In this document: positions 16,356-25,290 of the stretch, one piece after another
Numbering within the stretch: position 1 is the stretch's first letter
Layout: every line of letters starts with the position of its first letter
Assembly (NCBI RefSeq): GCF_900890425.1
Contig: NZ_CAAHFG010000002.1
Coordinates: forward strand, 186,001-250,000
From: Pontiella desulfatans
GTDB lineage: Bacteria > Verrucomicrobiota > Kiritimatiellia > Kiritimatiellales > Pontiellaceae
Direction: 5' to 3'
Length of the DNA stretch: 64,000 bases
Position numbers and translations under genes: made by a program
The notes under the pieces: generated by a model
The model's input: only the letters and a program-made list of their open reading frames with translations
Database searches by the model: none
Told to the model about the DNA's origin: nothing

Positions 16356-19013
16356 ATGTCGGTTAAAAATTTCCCATCGAACGATCCCCTGGCGCGGGTT
16401 GATGCACTGGTTTCTCGCATGGCGGCGAACCAGCCGGATCAGCCCGCCGTTTGTTTCGGCTACCAGCGCTTGAGCTACCGCGAGTTGGAGCACCGTGCGA
16501 ACGGCGTGGCGGAGGCCTTGCTCGAACGCGGCGTAAAATCCGGCGATTTGGTCGGCGTCTACATGGAGCGCTCGGCGCTGATGCCGGTCGCGCTGCTTGG
16601 CGTGCTGAAAACCGGCGCGGCCTATGTGCCGATGGATCCGGCCTATCCCGCGCAACGCATCCAATGGATGGTCGAGGATGCAACGATGCACACCATGCTC
16701 ACCGACGCCGTGCACGAGGAGACTGTGCGTGGATTCGGCGTGGAACCGGTCCGCGTTGATGAATTGGCGCCTTCGAAAACATGCCCGGAAGCCAGCACCG
16801 ATCCCGATGGCTTGGCCTATGTCATCTTCACCTCAGGTTCCACCGGTCGCCCAAAGGGCGTTCAAATTCCGCATCGGGCATTGACCAACTTTATTGTGTC
16901 GATGCAGCAAGTGCCCGGCATGACGGCCGACGATGCCTTGCTCGCGGTCACCACCTTGTCGTTCGATATAGCCGGTCTTGAAATGTTTCTTCCTCTCGTT
17001 GCGGGGGGACGTTTGGTCGTTGCTTCCAAGGAGACGGCGATGGATGGCAAGGCGTTGCTGCAGACCATCGAAGCGGAAGCCATTACCATCCTGCAAGCAA
17101 CCCCGGTCACCTGGAAGCTGATGCTGGCCGCTGGCTGGGACGCGTCGCCCAACCTCAACGTGCTCTGCGGCGGCGAGGCCTTCCCGCGCGATCTCGCCAA
17201 CACGCTCGTTCCCAAGGCCGCTTCGGTCTGGAACATGTATGGCCCCACCGAAACCACCATCTGGTCGACCTGCGACCAGGTTGCTGTCGATGAGGGTTCG
17301 GTTAGCATCGGACTCCCGATCGCCAACACCACCGTCCATATCGTTGATGAAGCCATGAAGCCGGTGCAGGATGGGACGGAGGGTGAATTGGTCATTGGTG
17401 GCGACGGACTGGCCATCGGTTATTTGAACAATCCGGAAATGACCGCCGAAAAATTCACGACGCTCTCCGGCTCCGTAGAGCGTATCTACCGGACGGGCGA
17501 CCTCGCCCGCTACTTGCCCGATGGCCGGCTCGAATGCCTTGGCCGCATCGACCACCAGGTTAAGCTGCGTGGCTTTCGCATCGAACTCGGCGAAATCGAA
17601 TCCGCCCTGCGCGCCCACGAGGCGGTGGCCGATGCCGCCGTGGCTTTGTACGACAACGACGGCAACCCGCGTCTCGTCGCCTACCTCATCCTTTCCGGCG
17701 GGCAGGCCATCGATCTTTCCTCGTCCATCCACTCCTGGCTGGTTGACCGGCTCCCGGCCTACATGGTTCCATCGGGTTTCACCTTGCTCGATGAATTTCC
17801 TCTCACGCCCAACGGAAAGCTCGACCGCAAGGCCTTGCCCGAGCCGGTCGGCGCCATTCCGCTGCAGCCCGGCGGCGATGTTGACTACCAGTCCGAAACC
17901 GAATCGCGCCTGGCCGGCATCTGGCGCGAGCTGCTTGGATACGACGCCGTCCCGCGCGACATCGATTTCTTCGAACTCGGCGGCGACTCCATCCGCGCCG
18001 CGCAAATGTTCGTTGGAATCAAGGAGCGTTTCGGCCTCGACCTGACGCTGGCGGTGCTGGTGCAGGCCTCCACCATCGAATCGCTCGCGAAGCGCATCGA
18101 CTCCGGCGGCGCGGACGACCTGGCCGAGTATCGCTCGCTCAAGCGCATCCAGTCCGGTTCCGAAGGCACCGTGCCCATGTTCTGGGTGCACGGCGGCGAT
18201 GGCCATGTTTTGATCTTCCGCTTCTTTGCCGAAAACCTCGGCGCCGATGTGCCGGTCTATGCCTTCCAATGGACGGGCATGGACGGCGGGCGCGGCGAGG
18301 CCTCCATCATGGAAATGGCCCAGGCCTACTGCGCCGAGCTCCTGCGTTTCCTGCCGGCCGATGCCCGCACGATCCGTCTCGGCGGCTTCTGCGTCGGCGG
18401 TTTGGTGGCGGTTGAGCTGGCCAAGTTGCTCAAGGCCGCGGGTGTCGAGGTACTCGATCCGCTCGTCATTGTCGGCGCGCCCAACCACGGGGCCAAGTGC
18501 CACATCAAGTCCGAGCCGGAGCAATCCCCGCAGGAGTTCAAGCGCATGCTCGAACAAATGGAAAAACTGAAGGTTGTGGCCGAGGCCGAGGTGCCTTGGG
18601 AATACATCCGCCCGGATCATGGCGGCGGCCTCAAGGGCGCCATCAAGCAGAGCGCGCCCTATGCCATGGCGCGCCGCCTTCGCACCGAGAAGCGGCTCCG
18701 GCAGATCGACCGCGAAGCCGCCGCCGGGCAGGGGGTCGATCCCGCCACGCGCCAGTGGTATTGTGGACAGACGGCGGTTGTGGCCATGATCCACCACCGC
18801 AACCAATCCTACGACGGCGACATCCTCTATTTCCGCTCCGGCGTCTGCCACGGCGAAGCCATGGGGCTCTGGGGTTGGTGGAACAGTCCCTACATGGGCT
18901 TCGAGGAATTGTGCAACGGCCACTTCGAAGGCGTGGTGATCGGCGGTGCGCACGAGGATGTCCTGCGCCGTCCCGAAACGGCCAACAAGGTGCGGGAAAG
19001 GTTCAATGCCTGA
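16356..19013 (+). CDS. Stand-alone NRPS protein 1: adenylation-carrier-thioesterase
   Basis: An 885-residue single-module synthetase without a condensation domain. Adenylation domain, about residues 1-500: core motifs YVIFTSGSTGRPKGV (A3), NMYGPTETTIW (A5), GRIDHQVKLRGFRIELGEIE (A8) and NGKLDRKALP (A10). The Asp that binds the substrate amino group is kept (SFDIAGLE). My reading of the pocket code, D-I-L-Q-L-G-M-I-W-K, is close to glycine codes. Carrier domain: phosphopantetheine Ser545 in LGGDS. Thioesterase domain, about 610-885: nucleophile elbow GGFCVGG with Cys679 in place of Ser, and a C-terminal GGAH (His866). Start is the ATG at 16356; the long upstream open frame overlaps the glycosyltransferase and is rejected. 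The end overlaps the next synthetase by eight bases. Product unknown; location implies aminoacylation linked to the polysaccharide. Confidence 0.85.
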   Translation: MSVKNFPSNDPLARVDALVSRMAANQPDQPAVCFGYQRLSYRELEHRANGVAEALLERGVKSGDLVGVYMERSALMPVALLGVLKTGAAYVPMDPAYPAQRIQWMVEDATMHTMLTDAVHEETVRGFGVEPVRVDELAPSKTCPEASTDPDGLAYVIFTSGSTGRPKGVQIPHRALTNFIVSMQQVPGMTADDALLAVTTLSFDIAGLEMFLPLVAGGRLVVASKETAMDGKALLQTIEAEAITILQATPVTWKLMLAAGWDASPNLNVLCGGEAFPRDLANTLVPKAASVWNMYGPTETTIWSTCDQVAVDEGSVSIGLPIANTTVHIVDEAMKPVQDGTEGELVIGGDGLAIGYLNNPEMTAEKFTTLSGSVERIYRTGDLARYLPDGRLECLGRIDHQVKLRGFRIELGEIESALRAHEAVADAAVALYDNDGNPRLVAYLILSGGQAIDLSSSIHSWLVDRLPAYMVPSGFTLLDEFPLTPNGKLDRKALPEPVGAIPLQPGGDVDYQSETESRLAGIWRELLGYDAVPRDIDFFELGGDSIRAAQMFVGIKERFGLDLTLAVLVQASTIESLAKRIDSGGADDLAEYRSLKRIQSGSEGTVPMFWVHGGDGHVLIFRFFAENLGADVPVYAFQWTGMDGGRGEASIMEMAQAYCAELLRFLPADARTIRLGGFCVGGLVAVELAKLLKAAGVEVLDPLVIVGAPNHGAKCHIKSEPEQSPQEFKRMLEQMEKLKVVAEAEVPWEYIRPDHGGGLKGAIKQSAPYAMARRLRTEKRLRQIDREAAAGQGVDPATRQWYCGQTAVVAMIHHRNQSYDGDILYFRSGVCHGEAMGLWGWWNSPYMGFEELCNGHFEGVVIGGAHEDVLRRPETANKVRERFNA

Positions 19014-21624
19014 TCACGCTTCGTATCCCGAAACCTGCGCCCACCGGCTTTTCGAGGAGCAGGTGGAAAGCAACCCGGATGCGGTTGCGCTGATGTTCGG
19101 AGCGGAGCGGATGTCCTATGCCGCGCTCAACGCCCGCGCCAACCGGATTGCGCACGGCCTTGTGGCAAAGGGCGCGAAGCCGGGACAATGCGTTGCGATG
19201 TTGCTCGAACGTAGCTTCGACCAGGTCGCCGTGGCCCTGGCCATTCTCAAGGCGGGCGCGGCCTATGTTCCGCTCGACCCAACCCTTCCGCCGGAGCGCA
19301 TCGCGCAGATGGTCGATGATGTCCAACCGCCGGTGGTGGTATCCGCTGACTCCTTCGATGATTTGTTGACGGACAACGAAGAAAACCCGGGCATTGAAGT
19401 TGATCTGGAATCCCTCGCCTATGTGATCTTCACCTCCGGGTCGACCGGTCGACCGAAGGGCGTCGAGATGCCGCACCGCGGGTTGGTGCGCCTGGTGAAA
19501 AGTGCGCAGGATTATATCCGGCTCGACCGCAACAGCGTGCTGCTTCAGATGGCCTCCATCTCGTTCGATGTCTCCGTCTTCGAAATCTGGGGCATGCTGC
19601 TCAACGGTGGAGCACTGGCGCTCTGCCCCCACAAGGTGCCGACCATGGAGCAGGTCGGTAGGCTGCTTGCGGAGCACCGCGTCAATATTCTGCTGATGAC
19701 CGCCGCCTTCTTCCATCTCGTGGTGAAGGAGGACCCGCACATCTACGACCCGTTGGAGTATTTGATGGTGGGCGGAGAGGCGCTCTCGGCCTGGCATGTT
19801 GGCGAGGCGTTGCGCGAGCTGCCGAACCTCTGCCTCATGAACGCCTACGGTCCCACCGAAAACTCGGTCAACTCCACCGTGCACGTCTTCGACCGCGCCA
19901 CCTTCGATCCCGCCGCGCCGGTGCCCATCGGTCGCCCGGTGGCCAACACCACCGCCTACATCCTCGACCGCCACCAAGGTCCGGTGCCCGTCGGCGTGAC
20001 CGGTGAGCTGGTGGTGGGCGGCGACGGCGTGGCGCGCGGCTATGCCGCCCGCCCCGACTTGACCGCCGAACGCTTCCTGCCCGATCCCTTCAGCAAGCAA
20101 CCTGGCGCACGCATGTACCGCACCGGCGACCAGGCCTGTTGGAATCCGAAAGGGGAGATCGAATTCATTGGCCGGTTGGACAACCAGGTCAAGCTACGCG
20201 GCTTCCGCATGGAGCTGGGCGAGATCGAGGCCTCCCTCGCGGAGCATCCCGAGGTGGAGCAGGCCGTGGTGGTGCTCTACGAGGACGATGCGCGCGGCAA
20301 GTGGCTGTGTGGTTTTATACAGGTCGAAGATCCCGCGTCCTTTTCCGCCGATGGTCTGAAAGAATTCGCCCGTTCGAAGCTGCCGGAATATATGGTGCCC
20401 TCCGCTTTGGTTCCGCTGAAGGAGTGGCGCTTCACGCCCAATGGCAAGATCGATCGCAAGGCACTACCCAAACCGGACGTTGCGCATTCGCAGGAAGAGG
20501 TGGCCTATGAAAGCGCTACCGAGGAGGCGATGGCGGAACTATGGAAAGAGCTGCTTGGGCTCAACGCCGTTCCGCGCAATGTGGGCTTCTTCGAACTCGG
20601 CGGCGACTCGCTGCTGGCCGTGAACCTCTTCCTCAAGATCCACCAGCGCTTCGGGCGCGACTATACGCTTTCAACCTTGCTGGAGGCCCCGACCCTCGCC
20701 GCGCTTGCGCGCGAAATCGACGGAGGGGATGAAGGCGGCGGACAAAAGTCGCTCAAGCTGATCCGCCAGGGCGATGCTTCGCTGCCGCCCCTGTTCTGGT
20801 TCCACGGCGGCGACGGGCACGTGCTGCTCTTCAAGCACTTCGCCGAAAACTACGAGACGAACCAGACGATCTATGCCTTCCAGTATGCCGGGCTCGATGG
20901 CCGCCCCGGCGAGCCTTCGGTGGAGGAGATGGCGCAAGCCTATCTCGCCGAGCTGCTGGAGGTTCATCCCCGCGGCAAGGTGCGGCTTGGCGGCTACTGC
21001 ATCGGCGGCTATGTCGTGATGGAGGTTGCCCGCTTGCTGAAGGCCACGGAGGTCGAGGTGCTCGACCCGCTCGTGGTGGCGGGGTCGCCCAATGTGCGCG
21101 CACGCAGCTTCCATCCGCGCGAACCCGAATCCTCGGCCCAATCGCTGGTGGCCTTCCGCGCCATGTGCGATGCCATGGAGGCGCAAAAGGTGGTTGCCGA
21201 TGCGCCGATGCACCGCACCTATGATGCGCCCAACCATGGCTGGCTGAAGCAAACGCAACTCTATGCCCATGCCCGCCGCATGCGCACCTGGAACCGCCTG
21301 ATGAAGATGACCCAGGCCGCGCGCAACGGCGAGCCGATCGAGCCGGCATCGCGCGGATGGTATTGCGGCAACATCACGACGCTGGCGGGCGAGCGGCACC
21401 GGAGCCGGGGCTATGACGGCGACATCCTGTATTTCCGCAGCGGCGTCTGCCATGGGTCGGCCATGAATTTCCGCGGGTGGTGGTCGAGCCTCTTCATGGG
21501 GTTCGAGGAGCTGTGCCGCGGCAACTTCGAGGGCATCGTGGTGGGCGGCCTGCACGAGGACATGCTCAAACGCCCCGAGGTGGCGGCGATGGTTAAAGAT
21601 AGGTTTGATGCCAATGACGAATGA
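19006..21624 (+). CDS. Stand-alone NRPS protein 2: adenylation-carrier-thioesterase
   Basis: An 872-residue paralogue of its neighbour with the same order. Adenylation: YVIFTSGSTGRPKGV, NAYGPTENSVNST, GRLDNQVKLRGFRMELGEIE, NGKIDRKALP. The amino-group Asp is present (SFDVSVFE); my pocket reading D-V-F-L-M-G-A-V-N-K matches no substrate I recognise. Carrier Ser535 in LGGDS. Thioesterase elbow GGYCIGG with Cys665 as nucleophile and His850 in GGLH. At the place where the acidic triad member usually follows a strand, the text is VVAGSPN, without Asp. Start is the ATG at 19006, overlapping the previous gene by eight bases. The close similarity of the three proteins indicates duplication followed by divergence of substrate pockets. 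Confidence 0.85.
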   Translation: MPDHASYPETCAHRLFEEQVESNPDAVALMFGAERMSYAALNARANRIAHGLVAKGAKPGQCVAMLLERSFDQVAVALAILKAGAAYVPLDPTLPPERIAQMVDDVQPPVVVSADSFDDLLTDNEENPGIEVDLESLAYVIFTSGSTGRPKGVEMPHRGLVRLVKSAQDYIRLDRNSVLLQMASISFDVSVFEIWGMLLNGGALALCPHKVPTMEQVGRLLAEHRVNILLMTAAFFHLVVKEDPHIYDPLEYLMVGGEALSAWHVGEALRELPNLCLMNAYGPTENSVNSTVHVFDRATFDPAAPVPIGRPVANTTAYILDRHQGPVPVGVTGELVVGGDGVARGYAARPDLTAERFLPDPFSKQPGARMYRTGDQACWNPKGEIEFIGRLDNQVKLRGFRMELGEIEASLAEHPEVEQAVVVLYEDDARGKWLCGFIQVEDPASFSADGLKEFARSKLPEYMVPSALVPLKEWRFTPNGKIDRKALPKPDVAHSQEEVAYESATEEAMAELWKELLGLNAVPRNVGFFELGGDSLLAVNLFLKIHQRFGRDYTLSTLLEAPTLAALAREIDGGDEGGGQKSLKLIRQGDASLPPLFWFHGGDGHVLLFKHFAENYETNQTIYAFQYAGLDGRPGEPSVEEMAQAYLAELLEVHPRGKVRLGGYCIGGYVVMEVARLLKATEVEVLDPLVVAGSPNVRARSFHPREPESSAQSLVAFRAMCDAMEAQKVVADAPMHRTYDAPNHGWLKQTQLYAHARRMRTWNRLMKMTQAARNGEPIEPASRGWYCGNITTLAGERHRSRGYDGDILYFRSGVCHGSAMNFRGWWSSLFMGFEELCRGNFEGIVVGGLHEDMLKRPEVAAMVKDRFDANDE

Positions 21625-24253
21625 TACAGTCAACCAATGGCTTGCGCACGGCGCGGCCGCAAACGCAGGCAACCCGGCGCTCGTGTTTGGCGAAGCCTCG
21701 CTGACCTATGCCGAACTCGATGCCCTTTCGAACCGTATTAAGAACCACCTGGCGCGGGCCGGGGCGGGGCGCGGCGGGAAGGTGGGGTTATGCCTCGACC
21801 GCTCCATCGAAATGGTCGCCGTGCTGCTGGGCATCCTCAAGGCGGGCGCGGCGTATGTCCCGCTCGATCCGGCCTATCCGGCCGAGCGCCTCGGCATGAT
21901 GGCCGAGGATGCGCGGCTTCAGTGCACGGTTGCGCACGCAGCCCATGTCGATCGCCTCGGAAAGATTGATTCGAAGATTCTGGTGTGGGAAGAGATGGCC
22001 GATGCCGTTGCTTCGGAACCGGATGCTGGCCCGGTTGTTGATGTTGATCCCGAAGACAACGCCTACATCATTTTCACCTCCGGCTCGACCGGGCGGCCGA
22101 AAGGGATCGAGATGCCGCACCGGGCCTTGGCGAACCTGGTCGAGTGGCAACTGCTGCGCAAGACCTTCAAGCCGGGCGCGCGGGTGCTGCAATATTCGAG
22201 CATCAGCTTCGATGTCTCCTTCCAGGAGATCGCCACCACCTTCGCATCGGGGGGGACGCTCCATCTCGTTTCCAACGACGACCGCAAGGATCCGCGCAAG
22301 CTGCTGAAGCAGCTCATCGACCAAAAGATCGGTCGCCTGTTCCTGCCCTATGTCGCGATGCGCAGCATCATCGAGGCGGCGCACATGAACGGCACCTACC
22401 CGCTGGAACTGAAAGAGACCATCACCGCCGGCGAACAACTTCGCGTCGATGGCGTCGTGCGCGACTATTTTTCGCGGATCGAAGGCGCCTCGCTCGACAA
22501 CCAGTATGGCCCGTCGGAGACGCACGTCATCACCGCCCATCTACTGGAGGGCGATCCTGCCGCGTGGCCGGACCTGCCGAGCATTGGCAAGGCCATCGAC
22601 CATTGTGAAACATTCATTTTCGACGAGGCCATGGAGCCTGTTCCGGCTGGGGAGGAGGGCGAGCTCTACCTCGGTGGCCGCAACCTGGCGCATGGCTACA
22701 TCGGCCGCGAGGATTTGACGAAGCAGGCCTTTGTCGAGGTTGACGGGCATTCCGTGCTCTACCGGACCGGCGACCTTGCGGCGTTCAATCCCGATGGCTC
22801 CATCGAGTTCCGCGGGCGGCGCGACCACCAGATCAAGGTGCTCGGCCACCGCGTTGAACCGGGCGAGATCAACAATGCCGCCTCGCAGTTCCCGGGCATT
22901 GGCCAGTGCCTCACCCACGCCTTCAAGAGCGACGACGGCGTGACGCGCCTTGCGGCCTACTACACGGTCAAGCCGGGCGAGGCGGTGGCCTACGTTGCCC
23001 TGCGCGAACACCTCGATGCCCGCCTGCCCGACTACATGGTGCCGGCCTTCCTGATCGAACTGGATGAAATTCCCTACACCCCGAGCGGCAAGGTGGATCT
23101 GAAGTCGTTGCCGAAACCGTCGATCGCCAACAGCCGCTATGCCGGCGAGGCGGGCGGCTATGAATCGCCAACCGAAGAGCGGCTGGCGGAGATCTGGGGC
23201 GAACTGCTGGGGCTCGACGGCATCCCGCGCTCGGCCGATTTTTTCGAACTCGGCGGCGACTCGCTGCGCGCGGTGACGCTGTTCCTGAAGATCGAAAAAC
23301 AGTTCGGATGCGACCTGCCGTTGGCAACCCTGCTGCGGGCTTCGACCATCGAGGCGCTGGCGCGGCACATCGACGAAGGCGCGGACGACGGCTTTGCGGA
23401 TTGCCGTTCGCTGAAGCTGCTGCAGCGCGGCCAGCCGGGCGTTGCGCCGCTCTTCCTGGCGCATGGCGGCGCGGGCAACATCCTGTGCTTTTCAACGTTT
23501 GCAAAAAACCTGGGTTCCGGCCAGCCGGTCTATGCCTTCCAGTGGTCGGGCTGGGATGGCGGGCGTGGCGAGACGACCATCGAGGCGATGGCGCAGGCCT
23601 ATCGCGACGAGCTGCTGAAGCATTTCCCGGATACGCCGGTGCGCATCGGCGGCTACTGCATTGGCGGCTACATTGCAATCGAGCTGGCCCGGCTGCTTCG
23701 CGAGGCCGGGGTGGAGGTGCTCGGCCCGTTGGTGGTGTTCGATTCGCCGAACCTGCGTTCGAAGGCGTACCGCCGCAAGGAGCCGGCCGGGGAGGCGGAA
23801 TACCGGCGCGTCCAATCGGCGCTGGCCGAAAAGAAGCTTTGCACCGACGCCATCAATCTGCACCAGCCGCCGGCCCCGTTGCCGTGGCTTAAGCGTACGC
23901 CGCCCTATGCGCTGATGCGCATCCTGCGGACGCGCAAGCGGCTCGAGGGCTACGACCGCATGGCCGCCGAGGGCAAGGTGGTTCCGGTGGACGCGCGCAA
24001 CTGGTATTGCGCGCAGACCCAGAAGGCGGCGGTTCGGCGCCACCGCTGCCGGGGGACGGATATGCCGGTGCTCTACCTGCGCTCCGAATGCCAGGGGGAG
24101 GAAATGATGCTGCCGGGCTGGTGGAGCACGATGTTCATGGGGTTCGACGAAGTGTGCAACGGCGGTTTCGCCGCGCACGTCATTGGCGGTGGCCACGGCG
24201 AAATCCTGGAGCACCCCAAGGTGGCCGAGTTGGTCGGCGAGGCGTTCGGGTGA
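21614..24253 (+). CDS. Stand-alone NRPS protein 3: adenylation-carrier-thioesterase
   Basis: An 879-residue third paralogue. Adenylation: YIIFTSGSTGRPKGI, NQYGPSETHVIT, GRRDHQIKVLGHRVEPGEIN, SGKVDLKSLP. The Asp is kept in SFDVSFQE; the pocket reading D-V-Q-F-I-A-Q-V-I-K resembles proline-type codes (D-V-Q-x-I-A-H-V-V-K) with Gln for His. Carrier Ser550 in LGGDS. Thioesterase elbow GGYCIGG with Cys682, His861 in GGGH, and unlike the other two an Asp at the canonical acid position (VVFDSPN). Starts at 21608 or 21614 are possible; 21614 gives an 11-base overlap, closer to the 8-base overlap between the first two. The stop overlaps the next GTG as GTGA. Confidence 0.85.
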   Translation: MTNDTVNQWLAHGAAANAGNPALVFGEASLTYAELDALSNRIKNHLARAGAGRGGKVGLCLDRSIEMVAVLLGILKAGAAYVPLDPAYPAERLGMMAEDARLQCTVAHAAHVDRLGKIDSKILVWEEMADAVASEPDAGPVVDVDPEDNAYIIFTSGSTGRPKGIEMPHRALANLVEWQLLRKTFKPGARVLQYSSISFDVSFQEIATTFASGGTLHLVSNDDRKDPRKLLKQLIDQKIGRLFLPYVAMRSIIEAAHMNGTYPLELKETITAGEQLRVDGVVRDYFSRIEGASLDNQYGPSETHVITAHLLEGDPAAWPDLPSIGKAIDHCETFIFDEAMEPVPAGEEGELYLGGRNLAHGYIGREDLTKQAFVEVDGHSVLYRTGDLAAFNPDGSIEFRGRRDHQIKVLGHRVEPGEINNAASQFPGIGQCLTHAFKSDDGVTRLAAYYTVKPGEAVAYVALREHLDARLPDYMVPAFLIELDEIPYTPSGKVDLKSLPKPSIANSRYAGEAGGYESPTEERLAEIWGELLGLDGIPRSADFFELGGDSLRAVTLFLKIEKQFGCDLPLATLLRASTIEALARHIDEGADDGFADCRSLKLLQRGQPGVAPLFLAHGGAGNILCFSTFAKNLGSGQPVYAFQWSGWDGGRGETTIEAMAQAYRDELLKHFPDTPVRIGGYCIGGYIAIELARLLREAGVEVLGPLVVFDSPNLRSKAYRRKEPAGEAEYRRVQSALAEKKLCTDAINLHQPPAPLPWLKRTPPYALMRILRTRKRLEGYDRMAAEGKVVPVDARNWYCAQTQKAAVRRHRCRGTDMPVLYLRSECQGEEMMLPGWWSTMFMGFDEVCNGGFAAHVIGGGHGEILEHPKVAELVGEAFG

Positions 24254-25290
24254 AGGTCGTTTTCCGCTTGGCGTTGGCAGTCTACCTGCTGGCCATTGCC
24301 TTTTTTGCGTTCCGTCCGTTCCAGCCCATCCATGGCCGAACCTATCCGGATGCCGCTCCCGCAACCAACGGTGTTGTCTGTGCCGGGGCTGCGCTTGAGG
24401 ATATGGAGGGTTCAAGGCTACTGCGGGAATCGTTGGCCAAGACCGGTCGGATGTCGTTGGAGGTTTTGCTGAAATCAGATGCACTGGGGCAGGGCGGCCC
24501 TGCCCGGGTCATCTCGCTTTCACTACATACCATGTGCCGTAATTTCACGCTGGGGCAGGACGGTAACGGGTTGGCGTTCCGGTTGCGTACCTCGGAAACC
24601 GATGGTAACGGAATGTATCCCAGCTTGCTGGTACCCCAGGTGTTTGATGAAAACAGATTCCAGCATTTCGTGGTTACGTATGATGGCGGGCTGGTTCAGC
24701 TCTTTGTCGATGGCGTGCTCCATCCTCAATCCGTGGAACTGCAGGGCGATTTCTCAAACTGGGGAAAAAACCATTTGCTCACGGTGGGCGATGAACCGAG
24801 CGGGGTTCGGCCATGGAAGGGACGGGTCGCCCATTTTTCCGTCTATGATCGGGCGTTGGAATCCCGCGAGGTCGAACTACTGAAGGCGGGTGGGGATGTG
24901 CCTGGGGCAGTCTATTCCTTTCCCGTCCCGAACGCCATGCGCCCGTTGCGCTACCGCAACCTGTTTGTCAATACCGATCCATTCTTCAATCTGGGCGATT
25001 GCGTGGCCAACATTGTTGCGTTCGTTCCGCTTGCGCCATTGTTGTGCGTTGTGTTCTTGGCGCGGCTCCGGAAGCCAGTGGCGGTTGTTGCCGTGCCGCT
25101 GGTCGCAGGATTCCTGATTAGTGGGGTGATTGAGTTGCTGCAGCGCGGAATCATGGGGCGCGTACCGTGTTTGGCTGATCTGGCCTACAACGTGCTTGGT
25201 ACGTTGATCGGCTGTGGTTTGTTATGGCTGGGATTGAAGCATCGCGGTGTTTCGGCGATGATGCGAACGGAACAGGGAGACATGGAATGA
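24250..25290 (+). CDS. VanZ-type membrane protein with inserted LamG domain
   Basis: A 346-residue membrane protein. Residues 1-22 ([22 protein letters not shown]) form the first helix of a VanZ-like protein; the remaining VanZ helices are at the C-terminus, with [20 protein letters not shown] near residue 245 and [10 protein letters not shown]...[19 protein letters not shown] after it. Between them, about residues 60-220, is a LamG/concanavalin-like jelly-roll ([40 protein letters not shown]), expected to face the periplasm and bind glycan. GTG start at 24250 overlaps the upstream synthetase stop (GTGA) and the stop overlaps rfbF (ATGA), so it is coupled to both. Function unknown; a glycan-sensing or surface-attachment role is an inference. 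Confidence 0.75.
   Translation: MKVVFRLALAVYLLAIAFFAFRPFQPIHGRTYPDAAPATNGVVCAGAALEDMEGSRLLRESLAKTGRMSLEVLLKSDALGQGGPARVISLSLHTMCRNFTLGQDGNGLAFRLRTSETDGNGMYPSLLVPQVFDENRFQHFVVTYDGGLVQLFVDGVLHPQSVELQGDFSNWGKNHLLTVGDEPSGVRPWKGRVAHFSVYDRALESREVELLKAGGDVPGAVYSFPVPNAMRPLRYRNLFVNTDPFFNLGDCVANIVAFVPLAPLLCVVFLARLRKPVAVVAVPLVAGFLISGVIELLQRGIMGRVPCLADLAYNVLGTLIGCGLLWLGLKHRGVSAMMRTEQGDME

Noticed and set aside
16356-24253. Atromentin/ralfuranone-type keto-acid dimerising synthetases
   Set aside because: The tridomain order and nearby aminotransferase fit, but all three A-domains keep the Asp that binds an alpha-amino group, and the thioesterases have Cys elbows, so amino-acid substrates are more likely.
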